The notes: generated by a model not told the origin, from the sequence alone. 64,000 nucleotides of DNA from Papilionanthe hookeriana x Papilionanthe teres (GCA_022702705.1 CM040423.1:39384392-39448391), one strand, 5' to 3'. Positions 47,716 to 59,967 are shown, counted from the first letter of the stretch. Numbers and translations are program-made.

Positions 47716-47943
47716 TCATGTATGATTCGAGACAATCACTAAATGACCAAGCAACGTAACAATGACAAAACAGAGCCTCCTGCTCTAATGTTCAGCATTC
47801 TAAAGGACAACCTTAAATTCTGGGATGTTAAGCCTCTACTATTTTTCCCTCTTCAACTGACATTACTTTGCTAACAAAGGTGTCTCAAGTTTGTCTTTAG
47901 AGGATTGGGTGCATAGGACAGAGGAGTCCCATAATGAGATTTC

Positions 47944-48324
47944 TCAGCTCCTACTTGAGGTTCTACAAGCAATTTTATAAGTATGGGCCACCTCCCCACA
48001 ATGATGAAAATTCTCCTTACCAGACATGATGTCGATCTCTCTAACATTGCTAGTTCCTTTTATTAGTCTCATACGAGCCAGCTTTCTTGTAATCTTCTGA
48101 CGCTCAGAAAGAAATTGGCACCACCCCTTCTTACTGATGCTCCTGTAACATAATTGGCGATAAGCTGCACCATCTGGTTCAAGAAGAGTTTCCCTTGAAG
48201 GAAGAGAATTATTTCGTAACTTTTCACAATCTTTTAGTGTCTTCACCTGAGATAGTCCTCCCACACCCATTCCAACATCCTTCAAGCTTTTAAGCATCGA
48301 CTCCGATGAGGGGGTAATTTTCAC
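47944..48324 (-). CDS. unrecognised 126-codon reading frame
   Basis: A smooth frame with KTLKDCEKLRNNSLPSRETL and DIMSGKENFHHCGEVAHTYK; CGEVAH resembles a degenerate knuckle. It could be a retroelement remnant or chance. No promoter or splice evidence. Confidence 0.2.
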   Translation of the reverse strand: MKITPSSESMLKSLKDVGMGVGGLSQVKTLKDCEKLRNNSLPSRETLLEPDGAAYRQLCYRSISKKGWCQFLSERQKITRKLARMRLIKGTSNVREIDIMSGKENFHHCGEVAHTYKIACRTSSRS

Positions 48325-48675
48325 TATAGTCTCAAAAGTTCATTCATGTCAATTTCTTGGGCACATTTGTGATTGGGTTATTTCTTCGCCTTACATTTAA
48401 AAGACAAGTCTTTGAGAACCAATTCTAATTTTGGGGGCAAATATCTTTACAAATAGTGACTCATGCCAACACCTTAAACATGACCACAGTTAAAAAGCTC
48501 TCGACATCGAAGACAATATTTTTAGCAACCCTCTCAAGTCTTTCTCATAAATACAAAAAATTTTACCACCTTATTTTCTAGTACAAACCGATTTTACATT
48601 TGATTCGGGATTCATGTGATAGTCATCATTTCCCAACCAGGGTACAATCGATCCCAAGAGTATTCGATTCGACCT

Positions 48676-49200
48676 CTTCCATACAAGTTAATATAATCAA
48701 ATAAAACTCCGACAAACAACTTTGAATATGTCAAAAGTTCTTGATGAATTTTCATTGACCCTTTCATACAAGTTAACATCGTGAAGTAACATTCACATAA
48801 ACAAACATTCGTAGGTTAAAAATCTTTGGTAAATTTTCTTCGACATCTTCAATATAGGTTAATGTTGCACAGTAACAGTCCTTTAGATAACCTTAGATAG
48901 GTCAATAATCCTTGGTGCATTTTCTTTGATATCTTTTATACAAGTTAACATCTCAAGTAACACTTCCATTTAGGCTAACGTCACGAATAGATCAAACAAC
49001 TTTGGTGATTATTTTGGACCTATTTTGTACACGTTAACGTCATCGAATAATACTTTGACAAACAATCTTGTATAGCTCAAATATCATAAGTGGGTTTTAT
49101 TGATATCTTCTACGTAGGCTAATTATCGAGTAAGAATCTAATAAATAGCCTTATATTGGTCGGGCATTTACGGTGGATTTTCTTCAATCTCTTCAACACA
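48676..49200. repeat. 86-bp degenerate tandem repeats
   Basis: Units begin near 48676, 48761, 48847, 48933, 49022, 49107 and 49191, a spacing of 84-89 bp. The common start is CTTNNATACAAGTTAACNTC and each unit ends TTTTCTTYGAYAT. The units have drifted far, but the register is steady. Confidence 0.8.
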
Positions 49201-49379
49201 TGACAAGCCTAATATTGCTTGTTTATTATTATTCAATGGTTATGTCGTTTGGCCACAACTCTTCTGCGGTTGTCTCACTAAAACATGCATAACCTCTAGC
49301 ACTTAGCTACAATCTCTTAGGAATAATCATTTGTGTTCAATGTAGATAATGATTTAGCCTACGCTAGGGGTAAAGGTCA

Positions 49380-49965
49380 TTAAAATTAATGCAATATGAC
49401 TAACGCCATGATATCGTCTTCGTCTCCAGATCACCATCGCTTGAGTAACACCACCACTATCACTTTATCATTGTCACTCGGTCACAATTGTCGTCGTCGG
49501 ATTACTATCACTTGGCCAACACCTATAGACTCCTACCGCTGTTGCCTGGCCAATGATGTTGTTCTCACCATTACTATCGTTACTACGTAGCCATCTTTAG
49601 CCATTGTTGTCGCTAGACCACCATCATTCAACACCGCTCAACCACAATCATTGTAATTGGATCACTAACACCTGGTCGACACCTCAAGACTCCCACTATT
49701 ACGCGACATCCATCTTCAACCATTGATGCTTTCAGATCACTATCGCTCGGATAACACTGTCATTATCACTTGATCATTACTTGATCACAACAGCTCAACC
49801 ATTACTTTTGTCATCACCGAACCACTGTTGCCCGACCATCATTATTGCCACCATCAGACCATCACCATCAGGTCACCACCACTACTCGACCTTTGCTCCC
49901 TTGCCATCATCGTCGTCATCACCATCATCACCATCACACTGTCATCGAGCCACATTGATATTTAC
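49380..49965. repeat. degenerate CAC/ATC-rich repeat
   Basis: Low-complexity DNA of ATCACCATC and CACTTGGTC-like words. A longer duplication is visible: 49430-49550 and about 49650-49800 share AGATCACNATCGCT, ATCACTTNATCATTN and CACCTNNNGACTCCNAC. Translated frames rich in Ser, Thr and His are by-products. Confidence 0.6.
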
Positions 49966-50580
49966 ATGCATGCCACTCAATTCTTTGGTATTACATTATT
50001 TTTGTTTTGTCAATAACTTTTTAAAAGTAACTTTAAATGCATAAAAATTATGGCGTTTGCATGTAAATGTCGGAAATCTTTCTTGCAGATATTCAATGCA
50101 AATGAAAGTATCTTTTCATACAAAATTATTAACAAATAATTTCATATTTAAATGGATAATTAATTAGATAAATTTTAAAAACTTTAATTATTTTAGATTA
50201 AGTTAACGAGTAAATGTTATATACGTATCAAATTTAATATTGCTTTTTCAACCCCCCAAAAAAAGTATTATTAGTTTTTTAGGTTGTTAACCTTTTTTTT
50301 TGTTTCCATTTTCATGCTTCGACACGATGTGACGTTGATTAGGACTGGAGGTACAGTCTTTTTCACAGTTCCAAGCAAGGTCGGGGCCTGCCTGCATGAT
50401 TTAAGATTTTATTAAGATATATAGATTTATGTGTGTGAAAAGATATCTTCCATTTTAAGAATATTTTTTATTTGATATTAAAGATTTAAATGTCATCAAT
50501 GTCAAGCGATCGTTTATATTGGTGATCGAGCAATATTGGTACGATGGTACGAAGGTGGCGATGATGACTCATATTGCATG

Positions 50581-51104
50581 CAGCGGTGTAAATTAATCGA
50601 ACACGTATGAACAAAGTTCGTGTTCGGTTGGTTGGAAATTTAGTTTGTTTGAAATAAGTTCGTGTTCGAAATTGTTCGTGAAGTCATTGTTTGTGTTTAT
50701 TTCTTAATGAACGCGTCGAACGTTGCTCGAACACAAATTGTTTGCGAACGATGAGTTAGTTTGAGAGCCCTAATATTTATTTATATAAATAATATATTAT
50801 ATTAATTATATAATATCTGTATTAGTATATTAATATATTATTATTATTATTAATTATAAAGTTTAATTTGTTAAAATATCATAAATTTTTTATATGTAAT
50901 TATTTTAAATTATTTTATATTTCAAACAATAACGATTCAAACACCAACGAACGCATCATTGTTCGTGTTTGATTTGTTTAACTAACCGAACGAAAAAAAA
51001 TTGTTCATGCTCGTCTCGTTTATTTATCGAACGAATCGAACACGAACTCCTTGACGAACCGGACGCGGACTATTCCTGAACAACGAGTTTTTTTGACAGC
51101 CCTA
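50581..51104. mobile_element. non-autonomous hAT element, copy B
   Basis: Same family as 34904-35598: left end CAGCGGTGTAAATTAATCG, right end inverted TAGGGCTGTCAAAAAAAC, AT-rich centre. The flanks ATTGCATG (50573-50580) and ATTGTATG (51105-51112) form an 8-bp target duplication with one change. Confidence 0.8.
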
Positions 51105-51439
51105 ATTGTATGTTAGAAAATTCGCAGCAGCAGAATGATATATATTTAAAATGCACCTTATGATGCAGAGGTAAGTTGGCAGTATCTAAACATGAAAGTA
51201 TAAAGTGTTTGATATGCGAATAGATGGAAATCTAACGGTCTGTATATAAATCTTTCGATTGATAAATAATGGATGAAGCTGAAAGAAGTGATAATATGCC
51301 ACCACCGCACTATGGTTGTTCTTATTCCTGTATGATCCCTCAATTGGATGCAATGGCTAAAAATGAGAATAGATGGATATTTTTTAATAAAAAATAACTA
51401 AAAACATCATCTCGATATGCTTAGGATGTCGAAATAGAC

Positions 51440-51625
51440 TCGGGAGAGCTTGCAACTACGGAGTTTGAGCGATCAAAAGGTTTGTTCGTGTTCAATTTGT
51501 TTGAATTTTTTGTTATTTGTGTTCGGCTCATGCTCGAAATGACTCGTGAATAGCCTATTTGTTCAGCTCGATAAGTTTGAAATACATTCGAAATAGACTT
51601 ATGTTTGGCTCTTTAAAACTATTTT
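51440..51625. mobile_element. hAT family fragment
   Basis: Carries TTTGTTCGTGTTCAATTTG, GTGTTCGGCTCATGCTCG and AAATGACTCGTGAATAG, as at 51780-51900. No ends recognised. Confidence 0.5.
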
Positions 51626-51735
51626 AACTTTCAAGAAGTGAAATGCACATTTTCAAACATGGATAAGATGGCATATATGTAATAATTTAAGTTTTAAGGA
51701 TTAGATATATGCATATGAATTGTGTGGTTTATATA

Positions 51736-52262
51736 TAGGGCTGTAAACGAGCCGAGCCTAAGCGAGCTCAGGGTCGGCTCGTGTTTGGCTCGTTCGATAC
51801 TAGCTCGAGCTCGAAATCAGCTCGTGTTCGAAATGACTCATGAAAGGTGCGTTCGTGTTCGACTCGAATTAAATATTCTTGTTCGTGTTCGGCTCGAAAT
51901 TGACTCGTTAAAATTAATTAGAAAAAATATATGCATAGTGTCAGATTCTAACCTGGACTAAATGAATAGAAACAAGACGCATAATCACGTTACTGCATAA
52001 GCAATTATGATTTAAACTTAAATATAAATATATATAATATATTAATATATAAATAATATATATAATAAATTATTATATAAATAATTATACGATTATTTTT
52101 TATTTCGAGCTAAAATGAGCGAAACACGAGCGAACAAAGAGTTGTTTGTGTTCGGCCCGTTTGTAATACGAGCTTAAAAATTTGTTCGTGTTCGGCTCGT
52201 TCGACTTAACTTCGTAAGCCGAACACGAAATTGCTTTGAGAACAACGAGCTTTTTTGACAGC

Positions 52263-52265
<3 letters not shown>
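51736..52265. mobile_element. non-autonomous hAT element, copy C
   Basis: Left end TAGGGCTGTAAACGAGCC, right end inverted AGGGCTGTCAAAAAAGC, with GGCTCGTGTTTGGCTCG-rich arms and an AT-rich centre. It sits in TA-rich DNA, so the 8-bp duplication (TATATAT-like on both sides) cannot be told apart from the TA tract. Confidence 0.8.

Positions 52266-52320
<55 letters not shown>
52266..52320. repeat. TA microsatellite, 55 bp
   Basis: Uninterrupted TA repeats directly next to the right end of the hAT element. Confidence 0.95.
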
Positions 52321-52323
<3 letters not shown>

Positions 52324-52416
52324 GCATGGATGAATCAAAATATTATGCAATCCAGAATATATCCAAAAATCTAATTAATAGAAATAACAGAATGCCTTTC
52401 ATTAACTAAAAAAGGT

Positions 52417-52645
52417 GTTTACATACATACCACCCAATTCTTATGTATTTCTAGATTTAACACCTAAATTTTGATTTTTACATTTATACCACCCAAAATT
52501 TTCATTTCACAAAAATATAACTTTTTCCACTCTTAAAATCTAAAATACGTACTTTCATGCATGCGTAACATGGCATATATGTAAAATAAAATAATTGAAC
52601 TTAAGTGTTGGATATGTAAATACACAAGAATTTAGTGGTCTGCTC
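52417..52645. mobile_element. MITE with long TIRs, copy 1
   Basis: Left arm: TTTACATACATACCACCCAA, TTCTTATGTATTTCTAGATT, TAACACCTAAATTTTGATTT. The right arm is the inverted equivalent (ATATGTAAATACACAAGAAT, TTAGTGGTCTGCTCGTAAAT). The arms are about 75 bp with a short loop. The same arms recur near 59968-60205, 60608-60850 and 63365-63600. No coding capacity; superfamily not determined. Confidence 0.7.
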
Positions 52646-52989
52646 GTAAATTTTCCTAAATAAATACTTTAAAATGAGCTCATAATTAACCGGTCTCCGC
52701 CCTTACATGTCGAGTTTCACCGCATGCCTGCTTTGAAACAATCAAACTCCACAAAATCTTGACGCATATGATTAACTGCCTAATTAGTTTTAAAATTTTA
52801 ATTATCTTTGATTTATGACTTAAATATTGACTTCAATTACTCTTTGATCAGGTCTTAATTTTTTATTTTTTTAATTACGTAAAATGGTGGGTTTCCATTT
52901 GTACACTTAGTCAAGAGAAGGCTAACGTTTTGCTAATTGAAATATTCTCTTGCAAATTGAAATAGCAATCAGAAGCACAGTGAAGTGAG

Positions 52990-53135
52990 GATTGTGCTGT
53001 CACAATCCGGGTTCGAGCGAGCTGAACACGTGTTCAAAATGACTTATGGATAGTTTGTCTGTGTTTGGCTTGAACAACATATTCGTGTTCGTGTTAGCTC
53101 GTGTTTGGCTCGAATTGGCTCGTTTGAATTAATTA
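52990..53135. mobile_element. hAT family fragment
   Basis: Contains GAGCGAGCTGAACACG, TTCGTGTTCGTGTTAGC and GTGTTTGGCTCGAATTGG, as in the left arms of copies A-C. Truncated. Confidence 0.5.
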
Positions 53136-54030
53136 AAAATATATATGTAAGACGTATTTGTATCAACAACATTCATATGCAATAAAACACATAGAACCAT
53201 ATGACCGGACTAGCTATGGTAATTTAAGTTTTTTTTTTTAAATCATTATTTTGAGTTAAAATAAGCTAAACATTATTATTATTATTATAATCAAAATGTA
53301 TGGATTGAAAATCACATCTTTAGAAAGACAAATTTTTTTGTTTTATTAAGGGCGAAAAAAGGGAAAGCTATTAGAATAAATTAATTAAATAATTAGAGAT
53401 TAGAATAGGTCAGGATGTCTGAATATGTTTTTATCTATCTATTAAATGACAAATGGCTTCTCTTTTCCACAATATAATCTTAGCCAATAAAATTAACATT
53501 TTTCTTAATCCAAGATTAAGCTGTTTTTGGAGAGTTAATACATGGCTAAAGATCCACTAATAAAGACAAATAATAGCCAAAAATTGACCGGGTTGGAAAG
53601 ATTTAAATCCAAATAGGCTTGTTCTTTGTCAGGACTATAAAAGTCCTAATCTTCACTAATTTGTTTAAGAACTAATAGAGTTACAAGATAAGAATTCAAC
53701 TGATTGCACTTTAGGGTATGCTTGAGGCGGCTGGATAGGTTATTTAAAAAATGTGATCGTAAAGATGTGGTAGAGGAAATAATTTCTTAGAAATTTACGA
53801 TGAGAATTTAATATATATTCAAAAAATTAGGCAGCAATTTTTCTGCATCAAGCACACTTTAACAGATCACATTTTTTAAAAATGTAATTTTTAAAAACAT
53901 TAATGATTATTTAGAGTAAAACTTTGTTTAATTATTATAGTCAATCAAATGTAGATTGATATAGGTGGTGTAAGAACCTTGGAGTATAGCACAATGAGGG
54001 TAAGATCACTTAATGATGAAAAGTATTATG
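53136..54030. other. non-coding, nothing recognised
   Basis: AT-rich DNA without a recognisable gene or repeat. Confidence 0.5.
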
Positions 54031-54035
54031 TATAT

Positions 54036-54468
54036 TGTTGTTAATGACTCCCAATTACTTGGGCTAAGACAATGACACACTAGTGTAAATCTAACCTACC
54101 GCTCATCTATCACTCTCTTGGTTTGTATAAATAGAGAGGGTGTGAGGCTTGTAGTGAGGGGGTGAGGAGAAGAACTAAGAAGTGTGAGAGCTAGGAAGAA
54201 GTAAAGAAGAAAGGGAGAAGCTTCAACGATAAAGGGGTAGATCTTGGAGATCTAGGATCGAGGTTACTCGAGACAGAGATCTGGAGATGAAAGCTTATTC
54301 CTCAATGGTGTAGAAGCCTTGTAATTCTTCTTTATTATCTTAGTGAATTGACTGGTTGACTCCCTCCTGTGGATGTAGGTCCAAAGGACCGAACTACATA
54401 AATCTTTTTGTGTCATTGTTCTTGTGTTCTTTGTGATTTCTTCTAGTCAGGTTCCATTTCCCACAATA
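54036..54468 (+). repeat. left LTR of the 2.4-kb element
   Basis: A TATA box GTATAAATAGAGAGGG near 54125 and the R-U5 phrase GTGGATGTAGGTCCAAAGGA are shared with the right LTR. Indels of several bases between the copies lie mostly just downstream of the TATA box. Confidence 0.9.
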
Positions 54469-54486
54469 ATTGGCGCCGTCTGTAGC
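54469..54486 (+). other. primer-binding site of the 2.4-kb element
   Basis: ATTGGCGCCGTCTGTAGC directly after the LTR; the related GGCGCCGTCTGTGGG is typical of Tat-type gypsy elements. Confidence 0.75.
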
Positions 54487-56028
54487 AAAACGACACTTCT
54501 TGGCTAGAGGTATTCGACATATCAAGAAGCAAGGAATTTGGCTACTAGGTTATTGGGCTAAGGGAGGATTTCTTGCTTATGGCTGTCTCCACCTAATTCA
54601 ACATTCAAGAACTGCAGAGAACTCGACACTTATCTTTCCTTCCCAGTTGCAGGTGCAAGGGTCGATAGCAAGAACAAGTCTGGCTGGAACCAGAGGAAAG
54701 AACGACATTTTACTGTTGCCTTTCATTCAAAATTCAAGAAAATCGCAGCAAGGAGGAAGAAGTGGCATACAACAATCCTGCAAGGGAGTTCTTTAGCTTG
54801 TAGGTGATCTATTCAACATTTCACTGTTTCAGGATCTGCAGGAATTCATCATTCCTCCTTCAAGAACAAGTAGGAGTTCGACACTGTTTTTCCCTCGAAC
54901 TGCAGCTACAGGAATTTAGAGAGTTTTGGTAACAAGTAGTCCAGTTCTTCATTTCTACAAGGTGGCCCTCGACTTCGAATTCCAAGCTACAAGAATTCGA
55001 CATCCAAGAAGTGCTACAGGTATAAAGAGGCGTTTGACTGTTCTGTAGGGGAACTCAACACGTATTTCTCCTTGGCTAAGCAAGGAATTAGCATTCCATT
55101 CCTAAAGAACAAGGAGTTGTCGTGCGGTTACAAGCACTGCGGTACGGCACTGCGGTACGACGAGGCAGGATTCTCCCATGCTTCGGGTCGGCGGTGAACT
55201 TTGGCCCTGCAAGGAGGAATCTTTCACTATATTCCTCCCTTCTTCATGAAACACAGGTAGCCTAAGACAGTGGGATTTTGGTCTCTTGGAAGTGCAGCGG
55301 GGTGTGTCCCGCTTCGGAGGAAGCGAGGAGCGACCGGTCCCAGGCACGAAGGAGCAGGCAGGTCTAGCTAGGAGCGCGAGATCTCGCATTGAGGTTTTCA
55401 ACCAGGCATTCCGGCGAACAGAGAAGTAGGATCCGGGTGTTCGGCGTACGGGAACTCAGACCCAGGCGAGGTTCACAATCAACTTTCGCTGCAGGAGAGG
55501 TTGCGGCACAGCTTCTTCTTCTGCTGCAGGAGAGATTCGCGAGCAGAGAAAGGTGCTAAACCCTTGGAAGCAAGCAAGGTAGGCGGTCTGATTTTAGACT
55601 CAGGATAATTGAACCACATTCGTTTTGGGCTGCCCAAGTATTCAGCAGAAGCAAGAAGATGAGTACGGCTAGGGATCTGCAAAGGAAATTTCACAGAGGA
55701 GGTTGTGAGCTGCGGTTTGCACGACACTGGATTCTTCCGTGATGCCTCGTGAAGGAGTCGCGAACCCAGCAGAAAGTTCTCCAATCGAGCGACGGCAGGA
55801 GGAGTTCACGAAGGAAGGAACGTCAATGCAGTTGGCTCACATGCCAGGAAAGAAGGCTGTCGTGTGGTTCGTCAACTTTGTGAGCAGAGAAGCTTGGTCT
55901 AGTACAGTTCACGATTCGCAAAGAAAGGTTTGCGGGGAGTTCGGCGAACTGAAGGCAAGAAGTTGGTTTTGTGCAACTGAGGGAATCATCATTATGCAGT
56001 TTTGTAATTGGAAGTCATGGGGGAGAAT

Positions 56029-56450
56029 TGTTGTTAATGACTCCCAATTACTTGGGCTAAGACAATGGCACAATAGTGTAAATCTCACCTACCTCCCACC
56101 TACCTCCCACCTACCACTCTCTTGGTTTGTATAAATAGAGAGGGTGTGAGGCTTAGGAGAGCAAGGGAAGATGTGAATCAATGAGGTTGAGAACTAGGAG
56201 GTAGGAGAGATTAGCTTGTAGAGGGTGAGGAGTGCATCTTGGAGGCCTTGGGCTTGAAAGAGAAGTCGTGAAAGATGAGGGCTCATCTATGTAAAAGCTA
56301 TGTATTCTCATTGTTTTGTCTAGTGAAATTCATGAGTGATTCCCTTCCGTGGATGTAGGTCCAAAGGACCGAACCACGTAAATCGTTTTGTGTTCTTGTT
56401 TACTTGTGCTCTTTATGATTTATTCTAGCCAAGTTACATTTCCCACAACA
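56029..56450 (+). repeat. right LTR of the 2.4-kb element
   Basis: Starts TGTTGTTAATG and ends CCCACAACA, directly followed by the TATAT duplication. CTCCCACCTACCTCCCACCT is a small local expansion absent from the left LTR. Confidence 0.9.
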
Positions 56451-56455
56451 TATAT

Positions 56456-57591
56456 GAATATTATTAAACAAGAGTATATTTTTGTAGCCAAAAAACTCAT
56501 TCGACATAATAAAAAAGTTTTACTCGTCCAAATAGTCTAAGAAGTAGTTGAAAGCATAACAACTTTTTTACTCAAAAAGAATTTGAATCAAAATTAACAG
56601 GATATTTCGAACATAAAAAATGATTTTATTAAGCCAACTCATAACTAGATTTGACTGAATTGGTGATTATTGTTTGAATGAAAGAGATTGAATATTATTT
56701 GATTCAACATAAACATACATGATGAGAGTGGTTTCTATTTCATCACATAAAGGGGTAAAAAATGGTTAGGTCTAGTGGGAATAGTTGCCCCCCTGAATTC
56801 TGCAATTTCTCTATATATTACTCTGCCCCTAAACATATATAATTAGCTTGAATGGTTGAAGATTATATTAATCATACTTTCATATTTTGAATCATATAAA
56901 AGGAAATGTTTTTGACGCTATATTTTAGATTCCAAATAGATCAAAATTCTATTTATATATATCATAATGATGTATCATTTATACAAGAAAGAGTATAGAC
57001 ATGAAAGCTACAAATGGTTTATGCTATATTAAGTTAAATTGGCCATACAAGCCAAAGAGAGCATTGTTTTGACTTGGACCAATCTAATATTTATATTATA
57101 TTTTACCTTCTATGATGTATCACATTTTTTTGCATGTAAAGCATGCAAGGTTTGCACAATTTGGCCTTTGCTAATGATTTTATCTTCTTTTCAAATGGTT
57201 CCACAGCAAACTCATCAAAAGAGTGCTTTCCAATTTTGAAATCCTTTGTGGTCTCTACTTTAACCTTAATAAGAGCTGTTTCATTTAAGGGAAACATGCT
57301 TATCTGACCCAAGTTAACAAAATCACTAGAATTTTCAATGTTTCTACTATATCCCTCCCCATTAAATATTTGAGAGTGCCTATTGCTTAGGGGAAAAATG
57401 CACTTACTTATTTTATGTTATTATCAATAGTAATGCAGAAGACATTGAATAGCTGAGTTTTTCACTTGCTCTCTATAAGTGACATATATACTCTTATTAA
57501 AAGTATGTTGTGCTCTCTCCCTATGTATATTTCCCAATCTATAAATCCTACTAGCGAGGCGAGGAACACATCATAAATAAATTTTTTTGGG
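56456..57591. other. non-coding, nothing recognised
   Basis: AT-rich spacer; short frames at 57039-57239 and 57103-57312 show no similarity I can name. Confidence 0.5.
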
Positions 57592-57599
57592 GTTCTAAA

Positions 57600-59660
57600 T
57601 ATTCATTTCTTTGATCCTCCTATAACAAATTATGTTATCCTATCAATGAAGAAGGGCTTGGTTGTAAGTCATTTTCTGACCTTGCTCATTGTTATTCTAC
57701 TCAGCTTTGGTGGTCGTTTCACAAGGGCTCTAATCATTGGGTCAAATTCCTCAACTATAAGTATTGTCGTAATATTCATCCCTCTCTTGCCTCATTTAAA
57801 AAATGTGATTTCCCTGTTTTGAGCAGGCTTGCAAAGTTAAATGGTTTGCTGAGGCCTTTATTAAGTAGGGATTGGGCAAGGGTGATAATTTTTTATGGAA
57901 AGATAATTGGCTTGGGTGTGACTCAATTGACTCGCTGCTTCTCTCATACTATTTCCTCTTGGAAAGTCCATTTTTTTTAATTAATTGTGGATGAAATGTT
58001 TAGATGCTTCTAAATTTTATCCTCCAGGTTATTGTCGACCTTATTATGCAGATTAAAATTTTTCAGGACCTGGATGATAAAATATTATTCGCTCTTTCAA
58101 ATACAATAAATTTTCTCTTAAAGAAGTTTGGCATCATTGTTAAAAAAAAAAGAGATATCAACAATAGCTTTCTTTTCTTTTGGGTTCGGTCATATCTCCC
58201 TCCTCGTTGATTCTGTCATGGAAAACTTTTCATAATTTTCTGCCCGTGGAAAGTAACCTCCAACAACGGGGTATATCTTTAACCTCTAAATGCCAAAGTT
58301 ACTTCAATGTTGAGAATTTAGACCACATTTTGTCCATTATCGAATTGCTACTTTATATGGAAATGGATGGATGCTTTTTTTCTTTTTTAATCTTTTCCGA
58401 TCTGTTATCTTTAAATATGATTATTAAAAATTTGTTATCCATTACTCCAATAAATTTGAAGCAACACATTATTCATATTGTGTTTTATCTTATTTTATGG
58501 TTTATTTGGAATGCCAGGAACAACTCAAAACATCAGAACTTAAAAATGAATCAATATTCGATTATTCACAATACATCACATAAAATTAATCTTTTAATCA
58601 GAGCTATATAATCAAAGCCAAATGTTTCAAAGGATTTAGGTATTTTCTATTTGATTTTGGTTTGCAGTATTTGAAACCACCGAACCCTTATTTTGTTATT
58701 GTCTACTGGTTCGCTCCGAGGACAGGCTAGGTGAAATCTAACATGGACCTTCTATATCCAATCGTTATGGTAGCTTTTGTAATCATTTACGTGATCATAA
58801 GGACAATCTTTTTACTACTGTTATTTACACTGAGCTTTTTGCCCTAATGGAGAACTTAATTTTAGTCATTTCTCTTAATTTTTGTAATGTTTGGTTTAAA
58901 CTTGATGCCAAACTCGCGATCCAAATTTTTTCAAACTTTGGTAACAGTGATATTGCTAATTGCAATGTCTTTTATCTTTTGCGTGAAAGTAGGTATCTGT
59001 TAAATTCTATCAATTTGAAGATCTCAGATATATTTAGAGAAGAAAATTCTTGCGTTGATTTTGGTGCTAAACTTCCTACTTACTGTGTTTTTTCTTATGC
59101 TGAGATGGATAAAAAGTTGAAAGGTATGATTTTGTTAGATAAAACTGGGATCTCTTATATCTGATCTGGTTAATTTTTCCATTTGCTGTTTGGGGTGATT
59201 TGTTGTTTGCAGCAATTTCGGCTTGGTTATGTGGTGCAACTTTATTTTATGGCTGGTGTTTGTTATCACTTCATGGGTGCATTTTCCCACTTTATTATTG
59301 TTTGGATTTTCTTGTTCCTCTTTGTTCCTCTTACTTAGTTTATCTTGATCTATAGTTTTCCATTTATTTTGTCTTGTTTCTCACTTGGTCATTGCTTTGT
59401 CTTAGGATTGCAGGTTTTAGATTTCGTTTTCTCTTCCTGTATTCACTGTTTTGCAGTTCTTGAGGTTTTCTCTCTCAGAAGTTTGGCTGCTTGGCTTGCC
59501 TCCTTTGAGGCTTCTCTTTTTGGAGTTTTGTTTGCATTTGTTGTACTTCTAAGGGAGGAATCTCTAAGTTACTCTTAAGTCAATAATATTTTGTTTGCAA
59601 TGGGGATCCTCCTGCCGTCCTTTAAAATCTTTATTTTAGATAAATAAAATTCCCTCTAGA
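57600..59660 (+). mobile_element. 5'-truncated LINE (non-LTR retrotransposon)
   Basis: In order: GLGCKSFSDLAHCYSTQLWW (late reverse transcriptase region), NYKYCRNIHPSL, a zf-RVT domain (frame 58180-58611: SWKTFHNFLPVESNLQQRGI, VENLDHIL) and an RNase H-like C-terminal domain (frame 58847-59164: VWFKLDAKLAIQIF, VFYLLRESRYLLNS, ISDIFREENSCVDFGAKL). The short repeat GTTCTAAA flanks it (57592-57599 and 59661-59668) and may be the target duplication. Several stops and shifts. The catalytic FADD region is missing, so it is a dead fragment. Confidence 0.85.
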
Positions 59661-59825
59661 GTTCTAAAAATAAATGGTTTGCACAATTTATCAATTTCAT
59701 GTGTCAATATTAGATGATAGATTAAGCCCTTGCCATTGTACCATATGGCAACATAATAGAAAACAAAAAGCTTCACAAATATTATTAATCAAATGAAGGC
59801 TAATTTCTATTTTGCTCTTAGCTTT

Positions 59826-59847
59826 TTGTGTGTGTGTGTGTGTGTTT
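59826..59847. repeat. TG microsatellite
   Basis: TGTGTG run of about 20 bp. Confidence 0.9.
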
Positions 59848-59967
59848 AAGCCAATCATGTAGTAATGATATAGAGAATTTTGTAATGATATATTCTAAGA
59901 AACAATTCAAATCGGAACACAACATCCGCATAGTTATAAAAATAATAAAATTAAAATAAAATAAAAT

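Larger units (their letters stand above)
54036..56450 (+). mobile_element. non-autonomous LTR retrotransposon, 2.4 kb (LARD/TRIM-like)
   Basis: LTRs 54036-54468 and 56029-56450 both start TGTTGTTAATGACTCCCAAT; the right one ends CCCACAACA. The exact duplication TATAT flanks the whole (54031-54035 and 56451-56455). A PBS-like ATTGGCGCCGTCTGTAGC follows the left LTR and the PPT ATGGGGGAGAAT precedes the right one. The 1.56-kb interior has no gag or pol similarity in any frame. It needs a partner element for movement, probably a Tat-like gypsy given the PBS. Confidence 0.9.

Noticed and set aside
49380..49965. Histidine/serine-rich protein gene
   Set aside because: Degenerate triplet-like DNA repeats explain the composition; no start context, no splice sites, no family.
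54470..54796. Frame directly after the left LTR of the 2.4-kb element as a gag gene
   Set aside because: No gag motif, no zinc knuckle, and it starts inside the primer-binding site.
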